Shown: positions 38,401 to 46,969 of the stretch, piece by piece
Numbering within the stretch: the first letter of the stretch is position 1
Layout: each line of letters starts with the position of its first letter
From: Hypsibius dujardini
Lineage: Eukaryota; Tardigrada; Eutardigrada; Parachela; Hypsibiidae
DNA length: 51,109 bases
Assembly: GCA_001579985.1 (NCBI GenBank)
Contig: LRSR01004625.1
Span: 1 to 51,109, forward strand
Direction: 5' to 3'
The notes under the pieces: model-generated
The model's input: only the letters and a program-made list of their open reading frames with translations
Databases searched by the model: none
Told to the model about the DNA's origin: nothing
Translations under genes and position numbers: made by a program

Positions 38401-40385
38401 ACGTTCAGCTATGGCAGAATTCATGGATATGGAGTGTTCACAGACACAGATGGTTGTCGGTATGAAGGCTATTGGAGGGACGGCAAAAAGCACGGAAAGG
38501 TACAGAGTGTTCCCGAAACCACTTGACTGCTACAGCTATATGTCTGCTATATGTCTGTGTCTGTGTCTGTGTCTGTGTTTGTGTCTGTGTCTGTGTCTGT
38601 GTCTGTGTCTGTGTCGTGTCTGTGTTTGTGTTTGTGTCGGTGTCGGTGTCTGTGTCTATGTCTGTGTCGGTGTCAGTGTATGCGTCTGAGTTTCTGCTTT
38701 ACGCTTGAATAATATTCCCTCAATTGTTTTAGTTCTCGGTCCTATCTTCCAGTGGAATCACAATCGAATGCTTCTATATCGACGACAGCCTTCACGATCC
38801 CATGAAAAAATATCTCCTCAAAGAGTCCAAAGAAACGTGCTATCTCGTGCCTTTGCCCAGCCCTTGCGTCCGCCAAATCGACTACGCTCCTAATTACGAT
38901 CCAGCAGTATCGGCGATCGCCATGCCTGCCACCGTTTTTTTTCTATCGGAGAAATTCGGCCTCTCAGATGTGGACGTCGCCGATGAAATTAGAGGGATAA
39001 GTTCGGTCATGGCTTCGTATCTGGAAGCGCTCAAAGATGTATACAGTGTCTACAGTCGCTTGATGGTCGAGACAAGCTGCGATCACGTTTACGTCCTGCG
39101 CGCCTTTCAGTATTGGCAGTTTCTGACGGACGTGGTGTTAGAGCGCGGCACTTCTGGTGTGGACGTTCAGCAAGGATTGTTCCATCTGCTGACGGCAATT
39201 GAGAGCTGTTTTGACGGTGATAAACGGCGCGATGTCTTCTGCCATCCATATCAACCCATAAAGCCCTCAGAATTTTTTGATCGGATTACTGTTGCGGCTT
39301 ATTTGGTGGAATTTCAGAAACAGGATTTGAAGATCTGGAGAGAAAAGGAAGTGAAGCTGAATGCTGGCCAGTCCGAGGAAAAAGTTAATCAGGAGTGGCC
39401 CTTCAAGAAGAATTGGGACATTTCAGGTATTTAGTTAGGAAGTTAGTCACCGAATGACACAGACACAGACACAGACACAGACACAGACACAGACACAGAC
39501 ACAGACACAGACACAGACACAGACACAGATATACGAAAGCAAAACGTTTTATTAACGCATTTTATTTTGAAGGCCGCCCGCTCAAACGCCTGATCGAAAC
39601 CAGAATCTTTCAACGCTCAGGACAATTCCACAGCTCCTTATTCGACGACCCCAGAAAATGCCCAATTGTATTCCGATATATCAGTCAGCTACACCGGACC
39701 TTCCGCTATATCTATGAATTCTACGGCAGTCAGGAAGAGTTGATGCCCGAAGCCATGACCGTTCAAGCGTTGGTCACTGCCATGAAGGATTCCCGCATTG
39801 TCGGTACCTCATCGCTGTCCTACACGGTGCTCTTACGAATCTTCGAAACCAAGTACCCCGACTTACACAAAGGCAACGCCAGTTTTTCTCTCCACATTCC
39901 ACTGACACTTCTCGAATTTGTGGAACTCATTTTCGATTTCGCATTAACTTACAAAGGTGACTTTCCGGTGGCGGAAAAAGGGAAATCCGCACACGGAAGA
40001 AAACCGACAACGTTCAAGGGCAGGATAGCGGAAGCTGTGGACAGTTTGGTTATAGCAGCCCACAAGAATCCGTTTTTAACACAGGATGATTCGGTAGACA
40101 TTGATAATTACGATCCTGACTTTTTTGCCATGCTGCGAGGCGAGAGAGCAGTGGCGCAAAGTATGAGCAGTGGCGATGCAGCGGACCCGAGTCTGCTCAT
40201 CCGCAGTCGGCAGTCTTTATTTGACTGGGATTACCTCGAAAAAAACGCAAAAACTTCTAATTCAGAGCAGTATGAGTACGATCCGGCAAATTTAACGGTG
40301 CACCCACCGGAAGATCCGTCGGATTATGAGTATCCTGACTGTGAACTTCCAGCTGGCAGTGAATTCAAAGGTTTGTCGTAGTCCT

Positions 40386-40422
<37 letters not shown>

Positions 40423-40959
40423 TAGTCTGTCTGTTCGTTTGTTTGTCTGCCTGCCTGCCTGCTTGACTGAATGCGCACTTTTTCCTAATTCCCTGACCTA
40501 ATCCTTTACCCAGGTTTCACGCTGGACAATACACGAAATATTTCCGTTACTACCGCCTCAAAGGCCCTCAACAACGCAGAATTATGGCCGTCGTATCTAC
40601 CTCCACAAGTCGTCGCTGAGAACAACAAAGGAAAAAGTTCAGCAGCCAGTGAAAACGGTCCTCAAAAGCAACGGCTCCTAACGGACGTTCCCAGCATGGA
40701 GACCGTCAAATCATCTGCGCCTATTTGTAGTGTAACTTCTCTGCTGCCAACACCGACATTGGACGCTTGGGAGAAACAGGCTGTGCCGTTTTTAGAGCAC
40801 GTTTTCTTTCCTAATATGATTTTGCTGAAGCGGACCAACGACCTGCTGATACAGCACGGCCATGCACGACAATTGGAGCACTGCGATGCGGGTGATCTCG
40901 GTTTAACAGACTGTATCGCCGAAGCATTGTTGGACGGAGATGCTTTTGAAAATAATTGA
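35475..40959 (+). CDS. RSPH10B: Radial spoke head 10B-like MORN protein
   Basis: The first exon starts at 35475 (or the internal ATG at 35508) with an acidic N-terminus; its donor is uncertain, since the next exon needs phase 2. Eight further exons join cleanly: 37117-37189, 37284-37355, 37438-37611, 38013-38307, 38369-38499, 38733-39426, 39573-40370 and 40514-40959. The full product is about 970 residues. MORN motifs (for example YRWSDGSVYEGNLREGMRHG, YGSDKNFYQGSW, YEGQWARGLPHGRG, YGVFTDTDGCRYEGYW) fill roughly the first 330 residues. A long helical C-terminal part without MORN repeats follows (SSVMASYLEALKDVYSVYSRL, RYISQLHRTFRYIYEFYGS). This order fits the axonemal radial-spoke component RSPH10B and implies motile cilia or flagella. 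The gene assignment rests on architecture and overall resemblance. Introns carry CTGTGT or CAGACA arrays. Confidence 0.75.
36023..36356. mobile_element. Inverted-repeat element (family B, copy 2)
   Basis: ACATACACATGTGGCAAAAA... pairs with its near-exact complement at the right end. Inner stretches also pair (GGTGGTCGGAGTTTGAGCC with its complement), giving arms of about 100 bases. The element is 334 bp and lies in the first intron of the RSPH10B-like gene. Confidence 0.75.
36643..36752. repeat. (AAATGACG)n octamer array
   Basis: About twelve near-identical AAATGACG units, some altered to AAATAACA or AAATAATA, lie in an intron of the RSPH10B-like gene. The TGACG core resembles a CRE half-site, though no function is implied. 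Confidence 0.9.
37620..37700. repeat. (CTGTGT)n hexamer array
   Basis: This tandem array starts 9 bases after a splice donor in the RSPH10B-like gene. Confidence 0.9.
38545..38690. repeat. (TGTGTC)n hexamer array
   Basis: This array lies within the intron 38500-38732 of the RSPH10B-like gene and has the same unit as the array at 37620. Confidence 0.9.
39456..39531. repeat. (CAGACA)n hexamer array
   Basis: This array fills half of the 146-bp intron 39427-39572. It is the same hexamer as in two upstream introns, but in opposite orientation. Confidence 0.9.
40386..40465. repeat. (CTGT)n microsatellite
   Basis: It occupies the last intron of the RSPH10B-like gene. Confidence 0.9.
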
Positions 40960-41377
40960 ATAATTGGCGTATATCTTTAATTATTTATAAATCACTGCCC
41001 TGCTTGAAGCTATTTCATTTATTATTGTATGGACGCTATCATGATCCTAAGCTAAAATATAAAAACAATTGTCGGCATCCGAATCTCTCAATATATCAAT
41101 CAATCATAGATTTCATGACGGATATCGTTAATGGAAATTTCCGGTCTTTCATTGACTTTTTTTACCGGTAGACTTCGTTGACATACACACGTGGCCATAA
41201 TATAGCGCTGACCTAGTTAAAGCCATTTTTAGTAATACTGAGCACAAGCACCCGAGATGACTTGGCATGGCTCTAACTCGATCTGGCTCGATCTGGCTCG
41301 GTCTGGCTCTATAATGTGGTCAGCGATATATTTGTATTTGTATTTGTACCGTAAAGACACCGGGAGTATACCAACAT
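40960..41377. other. Convergent intergenic region with a family B remnant
   Basis: A 44-base stretch at about 41175-41225 (ACATACACACGTGGCCATAA...GTTAAAGCC) matches the terminus of the element at 36023, without a second arm. Three copies of TCTGGCTCGATC follow. No exon was recognised. Confidence 0.5.
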
Positions 41378-42523
41378 TTATTTATCATGCCAGAAATGTG
41401 GAATATCTTCCAGTGCTTGCCATTGCACGTCGCGATGGTCAAGCGGTAGATTCATCTGCTCAAACAGACTGCGCCGCAGCTGGCTTTTCATATCAGCATT
41501 GACATGCCTGTCTTTCCCCCGTGGTTCTGCATTGCTCATGACTCCACTGATCTGGTCCAGGCGTTTGGATGAGAGCCCCTGTAACGTTTCCAAATTCTGG
41601 ACGCAGCCATCGTAAAACTTGTGCGTGCCCGGGAAGAGCGTTTTTAGTAGGCTGAATATTGGGAGACAAACCCTCTTCAAGAGATCAATCTGAAAACCAC
41701 ATCAAGACGTCAATCTTGTGCGTGATTCAGACTGGTGGAAAGGGTTAGCAGACAGGTAGACAGACAAACCTACAAACAGACATACAGGCAGGTAAGCCAT
41801 AAGACCGACCTACAGTACGGACAGTCTCCAAACAAACCAGCAGACAAACAAGCAGAGAGACAGACAGATAAACAGACAGACAGACAGACAGCAGACAAAT
41901 AGACAGATAAATAGACAGGCAGGCAGGAAGGCGGACAGATAGACAAATAGACAGGCAAGCATGCAGGCAGACCTACAGACATATAGACCGCCAGACAGAC
42001 AGCAGACAAATAGACATACAGATAAATAGACAGGCAAGCAGGCAGGAAGGCAGACAGATAAACAAATAGACAGGCAAGCAGGCAGGCAGACCTACAGGCA
42101 CACTGGGAGATAGACAGACATTAAAGCATGATGAGATTTTTGTTCTCACACCTGAGCAGTTTTAACTAACTGGAGATCCGCAGGCACTGCCCATCGGGGA
42201 CAGAAACTTCCACCGGGTCGCATAGAGAGCTCCTCTAATATCTGTCCAAATTCTTCCATTGCACATCTGCTGATCTCCTGAAACAGTTCTGGTGTTCGGT
42301 GTGCAAAATTAAGAGAGGCAGCTGCGGTGACGAATTCTTTGATCAACTGTTTGAGGTATGGATCTTCTTTCTTAAATCCCGGCTCCTCCACAAGTGCTTG
42401 TAATGCTGCTGTTCGCTGTAGAAGAGTCGGGATTTGTGTGGCCATAACGCATTTTAGGGTGCTGTCCTTCAGACGACACCATTTTTTATTGTGGTACATG
42501 TGGAACACGTTTGTTGAGCGTTC
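41378..42523 (-). CDS. Last two exons of an unrecognised gene
   Basis: Exons 42523-42152 and 41689-41378 join in phase 0 and encode 227 residues to a stop. A TTTTACAG acceptor precedes the first, which opens without a start codon, so upstream exons are expected to the right. The protein is helical and soluble, with KDSTLKCVMATQIPTLLQRT, LKQLIKEFVTAAASLNFAH and LLKRVCLPIFSLLKTLFPG, and ends DIPHFWHDK. No family was recognised. The region to the right, where its 5' exons should be, is occupied by a Polinton-type element from about 42.6-42.9 kb onward. Confidence 0.6.
41747..42118. repeat. (CAGA)n/(CAGG)n microsatellite
   Basis: This long degenerate array fills most of the intron 41690-42151. 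Confidence 0.9.
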
Positions 42524-42747
42524 CTGTAAAAGTATCTTACACTCCAGTAGTGGTAATACGAGAGTTCTGGCACAATTTTCTGGCACAATTTTATTTCCAA
42601 CAAAAATAATATTTTTTATGTAATTCTTACTATTTTAAATATTAGCTATTTTAGGGTCAAAACATATCTAAATTAGTATAAACTAGCCTATTTTCATTAA
42701 ACATTTTTTCAAAATTGCTCAAAAACCCCTTTTTAGCGTTTTCGCGT

Positions 42748-42773
42748 TTTCGTCTGTGAGCTCACAGACGAAA
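42748..42773. repeat. 26-bp perfect palindrome near the left end of the viral element
   Basis: TTTCGTCTGTGAG is followed directly by its exact reverse complement. It lies about 105 bases beyond the last viral-type gene, in the zone where the element's left terminus should be. Confidence 0.8.
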
Positions 42774-42878
42774 CACCTCATTTTGACCATATATTGGAAA
42801 AAGTAAAAAAAACAAAAAAAGGTGTGGTCTGAACTGGTGGTGTGCTGTGTGTTGGAGAGTGTGTGTGTGTGTGCTGTA

Positions 42879-43646
42879 TTACACAGCCCGCATAGAGAAC
42901 CATAATTCAAAGTTTACATCATTCTCTAATAGATTACTTCGGTCGAATTCTAATAGCTGTCCTGTGTTGTAAAATAGCTTCAAAGTACCAGTAAACTGAC
43001 TATGTGGTGACACATCAACTCCCACAAAGTCATTACTTGAGATAATTATGTAATCACTATCATCTTTACCATCCATGAGTACCAGTAACCCTACTATATT
43101 TGAAATATTAGTGTTATTGGAGGTGATGTGCCTCACCATTCCACTGTTTACAATATTAGGTAGAGTAACGTATACTAACTCTTTTCTTCCTGACTTACTC
43201 CAAAATGTTTTAGCAATGTAAGTGCCGGCTTCATATATTTTTTTCTCGAACCCCGTGTGTAAGATCGGACTATCGTCTCTGAATTCTATTTTGTAATTTG
43301 TCAGAACCTTTAGCTGAAGAAATCGTTTATCCTCATTGTAAACACTAAACTGTCCACTTCCTACTATTGCTTTATTAAGAGCTACAAGTAGTGATTCTAT
43401 ATTTCGATAGTTATCAGTCTTTACTTCTTTATTAGTAATGTTAGTACCGTGATGAATAATAATTTTATTCTCAGAAGAAAGCAGTGTATTGTGATTGCAC
43501 CTCATATATCCATTATTAATATCACACACATACTTTTTATTATCAGAAAACTTCCAGCAAACTTGTGTGTCTAAAAGCTCCCCCACCCCTTTGTCTGAAG
43601 TAGAGGCAAACCCAAACTTGAAGTTGTCCACGACATAGCTCGCCAT
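42879..43646 (-). CDS. Candidate single jelly-roll minor capsid (penton-like) protein
   Basis: The 255-residue protein is rich in short alternating polar and hydrophobic stretches, as in beta-sandwich folds. Examples are LVYVTLPNIVNSGMVRH near 157-175, NIVGLLVLMDGKDDSDYIII near 183-202 and GTLKLFYNTGQLLEF near 221-235. It closes with NFELWFSM. There are no membrane helices and no enzymatic motif. Size, terminal gene position and the final strand pattern suit the minor capsid protein of Polinton-like viruses, but I cannot prove it. It is divergent from the gene at 43683, with a shared 36-bp promoter region. Confidence 0.4.
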   Translation of the reverse strand: MASYVVDNFKFGFASTSDKGVGELLDTQVCWKFSDNKKYVCDINNGYMRCNHNTLLSSENKIIIHHGTNITNKEVKTDNYRNIESLLVALNKAIVGSGQFSVYNEDKRFLQLKVLTNYKIEFRDDSPILHTGFEKKIYEAGTYIAKTFWSKSGRKELVYVTLPNIVNSGMVRHITSNNTNISNIVGLLVLMDGKDDSDYIIISSNDFVGVDVSPHSQFTGTLKLFYNTGQLLEFDRSNLLENDVNFELWFSMRAV

Positions 43647-43682
43647 TTTTTATTTACCCTCCTATATAGCTATAAAAAAATC
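43647..43682. promoter_or_regulatory. Bidirectional promoter between divergent viral genes
   Basis: Only 36 bases separate two start codons facing outward. They contain CCTATATAGCTATAAAAAAA, which reads TATATA/TATAAAA on one strand and TATATAGG on the other, so each gene may have its own TATA-like box. Confidence 0.5.
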
Positions 43683-44291
43683 ATGAACACTTTCATCGTA
43701 ACAGATAAGAACGGGGAAAAGTATGAGGTGACTAGTACTTCTTATACCTCTGCAGCAAAAACTGTTGCAAAAGAAATACTTGATGACGAACAGCAGATGA
43801 CTTTCGAAGTTACAGGTAAAAAGTTTACAAAGGTGATAGATATAAAAAAGAAGTCGGAAAAGTTGTATATTCAGAAGGGAGCAGGATGGAATCAGACTAT
43901 TAAAACACAAGCAGGTAGTGGTGCTCTTCGTTCAAGCAATAAAAAAGCTACTAAAATCAATGCTACTAATACAAAAAAATCTTCATCAGTTAGGTATAGT
44001 GGTAATACAAAAACTCTTAAGGGTAAGAACCATAAGGAAGCATTTCATCACAAATTAGGCAATGGATTTGTGCCAGAAGATTTCCAGCTACCCGAGAATC
44101 CTTTACAACCAATCAAAATAAATAAAATACCTCATCAATATTATTTAATCCCTGATAAACAAACAGGAGGATTTTTACCATTTCTTGCTGCTTTGATTCC
44201 GGCTGGAATAGCTGCGGCTAAAGCAGCGGCTCTTGGTGGGGCTACTGCTCTTGGTGGATATGCAGTCAATAAGATGGTTACAAATAAGTAG
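43683..44291 (+). CDS. Basic protein with hydrophobic Gly/Ala-rich tail, possible virion core or membrane-active protein
   Basis: Of 202 residues, about 75-125 are strongly basic and low in complexity (Lys/Thr/Ser/Asn). The last 40 form a hydrophobic Gly/Ala stretch beginning TGGFLPFLAALIPAGIAAAK and ending near NKMVTNK. A basic body with such a tail resembles the small condensing or membrane-lytic proteins of adenovirus-like particles, which are cut by the viral protease. The functional link is inferred from composition and position beside the capsid-type genes. Confidence 0.45.
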   Translation: MNTFIVTDKNGEKYEVTSTSYTSAAKTVAKEILDDEQQMTFEVTGKKFTKVIDIKKKSEKLYIQKGAGWNQTIKTQAGSGALRSSNKKATKINATNTKKSSSVRYSGNTKTLKGKNHKEAFHHKLGNGFVPEDFQLPENPLQPIKINKIPHQYYLIPDKQTGGFLPFLAALIPAGIAAAKAAALGGATALGGYAVNKMVTNK

Positions 44292-44345
44292 CTTCTTAAA
44301 AGAACATTTTTTTTGCTTCCTTATAGTGTAAACACAACTTACGGT

Positions 44346-44756
44346 AAAATGGAGTCATCATCATTTTCGAGGCTTTATCCTGAGATAAGCGACTTTAACG
44401 ATATTCTTGAACAGTTCCGAATTTTCGTTAGAGATTTGAAAGAAGTGAAAAAAGAGGATAAGGAAACAATCGATGTCAAGCTTAAGAGATGCCGTCTCAC
44501 GACTGAGAAACTTGCTATGTCGCCTATTAATCGTTTTGAGTATTTGAATCAGACATGCAACATCATTGAAAACCTTTTTGCTGTTATTAAAAAACCGAAA
44601 CGATTGAAAAATATTGATCTAATACTGATTGGTATATTTCAGAAATACTGCAAGATGCTGAACGAGAAAATATATCTTATTGCAAACGATACGAAACCTA
44701 TCACCCAACCTTCTGCTCCGATTGAAAGTAGTCCAAGGATTTACCCAGAGATTTAA
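44346..44756 (+). CDS. Unrecognised viral protein with PSAP and YPEI motifs
   Basis: The preferred start is the ATG at 44346 (136 residues beginning MESSSFSRLYPEI), because the longer frame from 44313 would use a non-ATG start. The middle is helical and Lys-rich (about residues 20-110). The C-terminus reads QPSAPIESSPRIYPEI, so a RxYPEI element ends the protein and a near copy (RLYPEI) begins it. PSAP is the tetrapeptide that recruits TSG101 in other viral proteins; here that is only a motif match. The gene sits 24 bases before the fibre-like gene and is probably transcribed with the virion genes. Confidence 0.5.
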   Translation, partial: KMESSSFSRLYPEISDFNDILEQFRIFVRDLKEVKKEDKETIDVKLKRCRLTTEKLAMSPINRFEYLNQTCNIIENLFAVIKKPKRLKNIDLILIGIFQKYCKMLNEKIYLIANDTKPITQPSAPIESSPRIYPEI

Positions 44757-44779
44757 ATTTATAAGTATAAAAAGCAAAA

Positions 44780-45571
44780 ATGTCTTGCACACAAGTCTTG
44801 GTAAGCCAATTACAAAGTTCGAAAGAGGAATATGTTTTAGAAAATAAGAATAAAGACCTCGGTATAACACTATCCTCAAGTAATTCACTCAAAAATGTAC
44901 AATGCTTAGACCCACTATCAATGACAACATCTGACGAACTGTTAACGCTAAAGATAGATACGCAAAAAATTAAGCCTGTTTTAGGTAAAGGATTAAAATA
45001 TGAAAACGAACAAATCATTTTGCCACTAAACTCAAACGGAGGATTGTCAAAAAGCAACGGTCTTTCCATCGTATGCGAACCACCTCTTTATCTCACTAAC
45101 AACAAACTCAGATATGTAAAAGCAAGTACCCCCAGCGCATGTAGATTTATGCTTGAAACCATCATAACGCAATCGAAATATACTTATAGTCCTGGCAAGT
45201 CATTAGGACCAGCAAACGTTTTCACTAAATCAGGATTTCTTTACACTCAGAAAGATTATGGTATGGGTGAGGATTCCAAACTAGTAACTCTAAGCGGTAT
45301 AAAGATTGCAGCAATTAAAACTGTTTCTATTTTTGCACAACCTAAAATGAACGGAGTCACAATGATTAAATTAATTAGTCAATATCCTACTACTTTTCAT
45401 GCTTTTAATCATAATGTCATATATGAGAAGTCATTTTTGGCGATTGAAAAGTTCTATACCTTTAACCTCATCCACACAACAAAAAAAGATGAAATTATTA
45501 CTGCTGTTTTCAAAATGTCAGATAATGCTGAGATTAGTTGTTTGTTGCTGTTAGAGGAGCTATTTCCTTAG
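44780..45571 (+). CDS. Fibre-like virion protein (triple-beta-spiral-type shaft plus head)
   Basis: The protein has 263 residues. At about 50-115 it shows repeating strand-turn-strand units with glycine or proline at the turns: LLTLKIDTQKI, GKGLKYENEQIILPL, GGLSKSNGLSIVCEPPLYL, and NNKLRYVK. This spacing (hydrophobic alternation, GL or PL at the turn, N or K before the next strand) is the pattern of adenovirus-type fibre shafts. Residues about 120-263 would then be a globular, strand-rich head with no repeat. The N-terminal 45 residues would anchor it to the capsid. It overlaps the convergent integrase gene by 38 bases. The alternative is a divergent minor capsid protein. Structure prediction as a trimer would decide. 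Confidence 0.45.
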   Translation: MSCTQVLVSQLQSSKEEYVLENKNKDLGITLSSSNSLKNVQCLDPLSMTTSDELLTLKIDTQKIKPVLGKGLKYENEQIILPLNSNGGLSKSNGLSIVCEPPLYLTNNKLRYVKASTPSACRFMLETIITQSKYTYSPGKSLGPANVFTKSGFLYTQKDYGMGEDSKLVTLSGIKIAAIKTVSIFAQPKMNGVTMIKLISQYPTTFHAFNHNVIYEKSFLAIEKFYTFNLIHTTKKDEIITAVFKMSDNAEISCLLLLEELFP

Positions 45572-46466
45572 CAGTAATACTAGCAACATCATTAACAACT
45601 AATAACTCGTATTCTTTATACAGCCTTCTTACGTTAGTTTTAGTTTCAATGTTTTGCAATCTAAAGCGATGTTTAACCCGTTCAACCACTTCATATAACT
45701 CCGTACTATACCGCAATCGATCACCTTTATCAAATGTCTTTCTGTAGAGTGAAATACGTACTTTATTTCCAACTTTAATTTTAGGCTCAATACTAACGTA
45801 CTCCTGCTTGTTTTCATCCTGGTTATTAAACACATCTATTGGTATTGCTTTTATTGTAGAGTGAAAAGTGTTATTATAGTTATCTTGTATGTCTGGCAGC
45901 ACTTTGTACCATGCTCTCAAACCTGTGGCGGTTCGCCACTTTTGAATCATCTGTGCCACTGTTCTATTTACTCGCTCTACTATTGCGTTTTTGTTTATCT
46001 CATTAGGGTCAGAGAAGTAGGTGGTTACATTATTTTTTTCACAGTAGTTGTTAAACTGCTTTGTATTAAACTCATTGTCTGCGTTTATGCTCTGAGGTTT
46101 GCCCATATGTTCAAACATCTTTTCTAGATTTTCCATTATAGTAGGAAAACGTCGGTTGGTCATTGCAATAAGTTGCAAGTAGCGAGAGTAGACATCAATA
46201 CATACCAGTATGTACTTATAGTGGTTGAACATAAAGCGATCATAAATCATCACATCTATTTGGTAATTCTGCCTAGGAAAGTACGCGTGAACTGTATTAA
46301 ATTTTTTTGGTTTTCTAGATTCCTTATTGACTTGGTTAGTGTACTGACTTTTAAGATATTTTTGTATCTTTATAGAAGTTAAATCTTTATTGTCCAGTTT
46401 ATGTTTTAGTTTAGATACTGACTGGTAACCGGTTTTTGGATCGTAGAAAAGACTTTTGAGATTCAT
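45534..46466 (-). CDS. Retroviral-type integrase of the Polinton
   Basis: Starting at the ATG at 46466 (MNLKSLFYDPKTGY), the protein has 310 residues; an in-frame ATG six codons earlier is possible. The catalytic core carries the DDE triad in QIDVMIYD, SINADNEF and NAIVERVNR, with 59 and 34 residues between successive acidic residues (58 and 33 intervening), close to the DDx35E spacing of retroviral integrases. A C-terminal SH3-like barrel is suggested by VGNKVRISLYRKTF and VRRLYKEYELLVV. The enzyme would insert the linear element into the host genome. No N-terminal zinc-binding HHCC set was seen. The start overlaps the start of the divergent small membrane-protein gene. Confidence 0.9.
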   Translation of the reverse strand: MNLKSLFYDPKTGYQSVSKLKHKLDNKDLTSIKIQKYLKSQYTNQVNKESRKPKKFNTVHAYFPRQNYQIDVMIYDRFMFNHYKYILVCIDVYSRYLQLIAMTNRRFPTIMENLEKMFEHMGKPQSINADNEFNTKQFNNYCEKNNVTTYFSDPNEINKNAIVERVNRTVAQMIQKWRTATGLRAWYKVLPDIQDNYNNTFHSTIKAIPIDVFNNQDENKQEYVSIEPKIKVGNKVRISLYRKTFDKGDRLRYSTELYEVVERVKHRFRLQNIETKTNVRRLYKEYELLVVNDVASITAKEIAPLTATNN

Positions 46467-46713
46467 GGCTTTAGATAATACCACAATGACTTTCTTAACT
46501 GAAACTGCAACCAGAACTATTTCAGATACATGTAAAGATTACTGCAACCAGCAAACTGTTAATAGCTGGAGTAATGCGAGTTTGGGTATAGCTGAAATAC
46601 TATTCACCTCCCTAAATATCATAATTAACTTTATTGTATACAAAAAAATAAATGTAAGTAATCGTCGTAATAATGTTTTCAATCGAGAAGCATTGTTTAA
46701 GAATGATGTCTAG
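46465..46713 (+). CDS. Small viral membrane protein
   Basis: From the ATG at 46465 the frame encodes 82 residues (MALDNTTMTF...). It is polar at the N-terminus, with one hydrophobic segment at about residues 42-60 (IAEILFTSLNIIINFIVY) and a short basic tail. Its start codon overlaps that of the integrase on the other strand by two bases, so both must share a promoter zone within each other's coding sequence. Function is unknown. Confidence 0.5.
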   Translation: MALDNTTMTFLTETATRTISDTCKDYCNQQTVNSWSNASLGIAEILFTSLNIIINFIVYKKINVSNRRNNVFNREALFKNDV

Positions 46714-46969
46714 TAACTGTTTTAGATCGAGTGTTAGTTATCATAAGTTTCTTAAATTTAGCATAGAGATAAATTACAATTACGATTGACAAAAGTATTA
46801 TAAGGAAACATCTTATGATAAAACTGAAATCTATTTTAATGATATTTATTCCAAGTTCTGACACACAGTAATTCAACGTATTATTTAAATCTTTTTTATA
46901 TTCTTCTTCTTTAATTTTTGCTTCCAGATAGCTTCCTAGGCCCTTTAATACCATTTTCCAAAATTTCAA
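46697..46969 (-). CDS. Small viral membrane protein, convergent partner
   Basis: The 90-residue frame has an amphipathic charged N-terminal half (LGSYLEAKIKEEEYKKDL), a single strong transmembrane helix at about residues 50-71 (FIIRCFLIILLSIVIVIYLY) and a basic tail. It overlaps the upstream coiled-protein gene by 59 bases and the convergent gene by 17 bases. Function is unknown. Confidence 0.5.
   Translation of the reverse strand: MKFWKMVLKGLGSYLEAKIKEEEYKKDLNNTLNYCVSELGINIIKIDFSFIIRCFLIILLSIVIVIYLYAKFKKLMITNTRSKTVTRHHS

Noticed and set aside
42600-42880. A defined terminal inverted repeat and target duplication for the viral element
   Set aside because: The right end is outside the window, so no inverted copy can be tested; naming a boundary would be a guess.
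45538-46382. Plus-strand hydrophobic frames opposite the integrase
   Set aside because: Antisense to the well-supported integrase frame.
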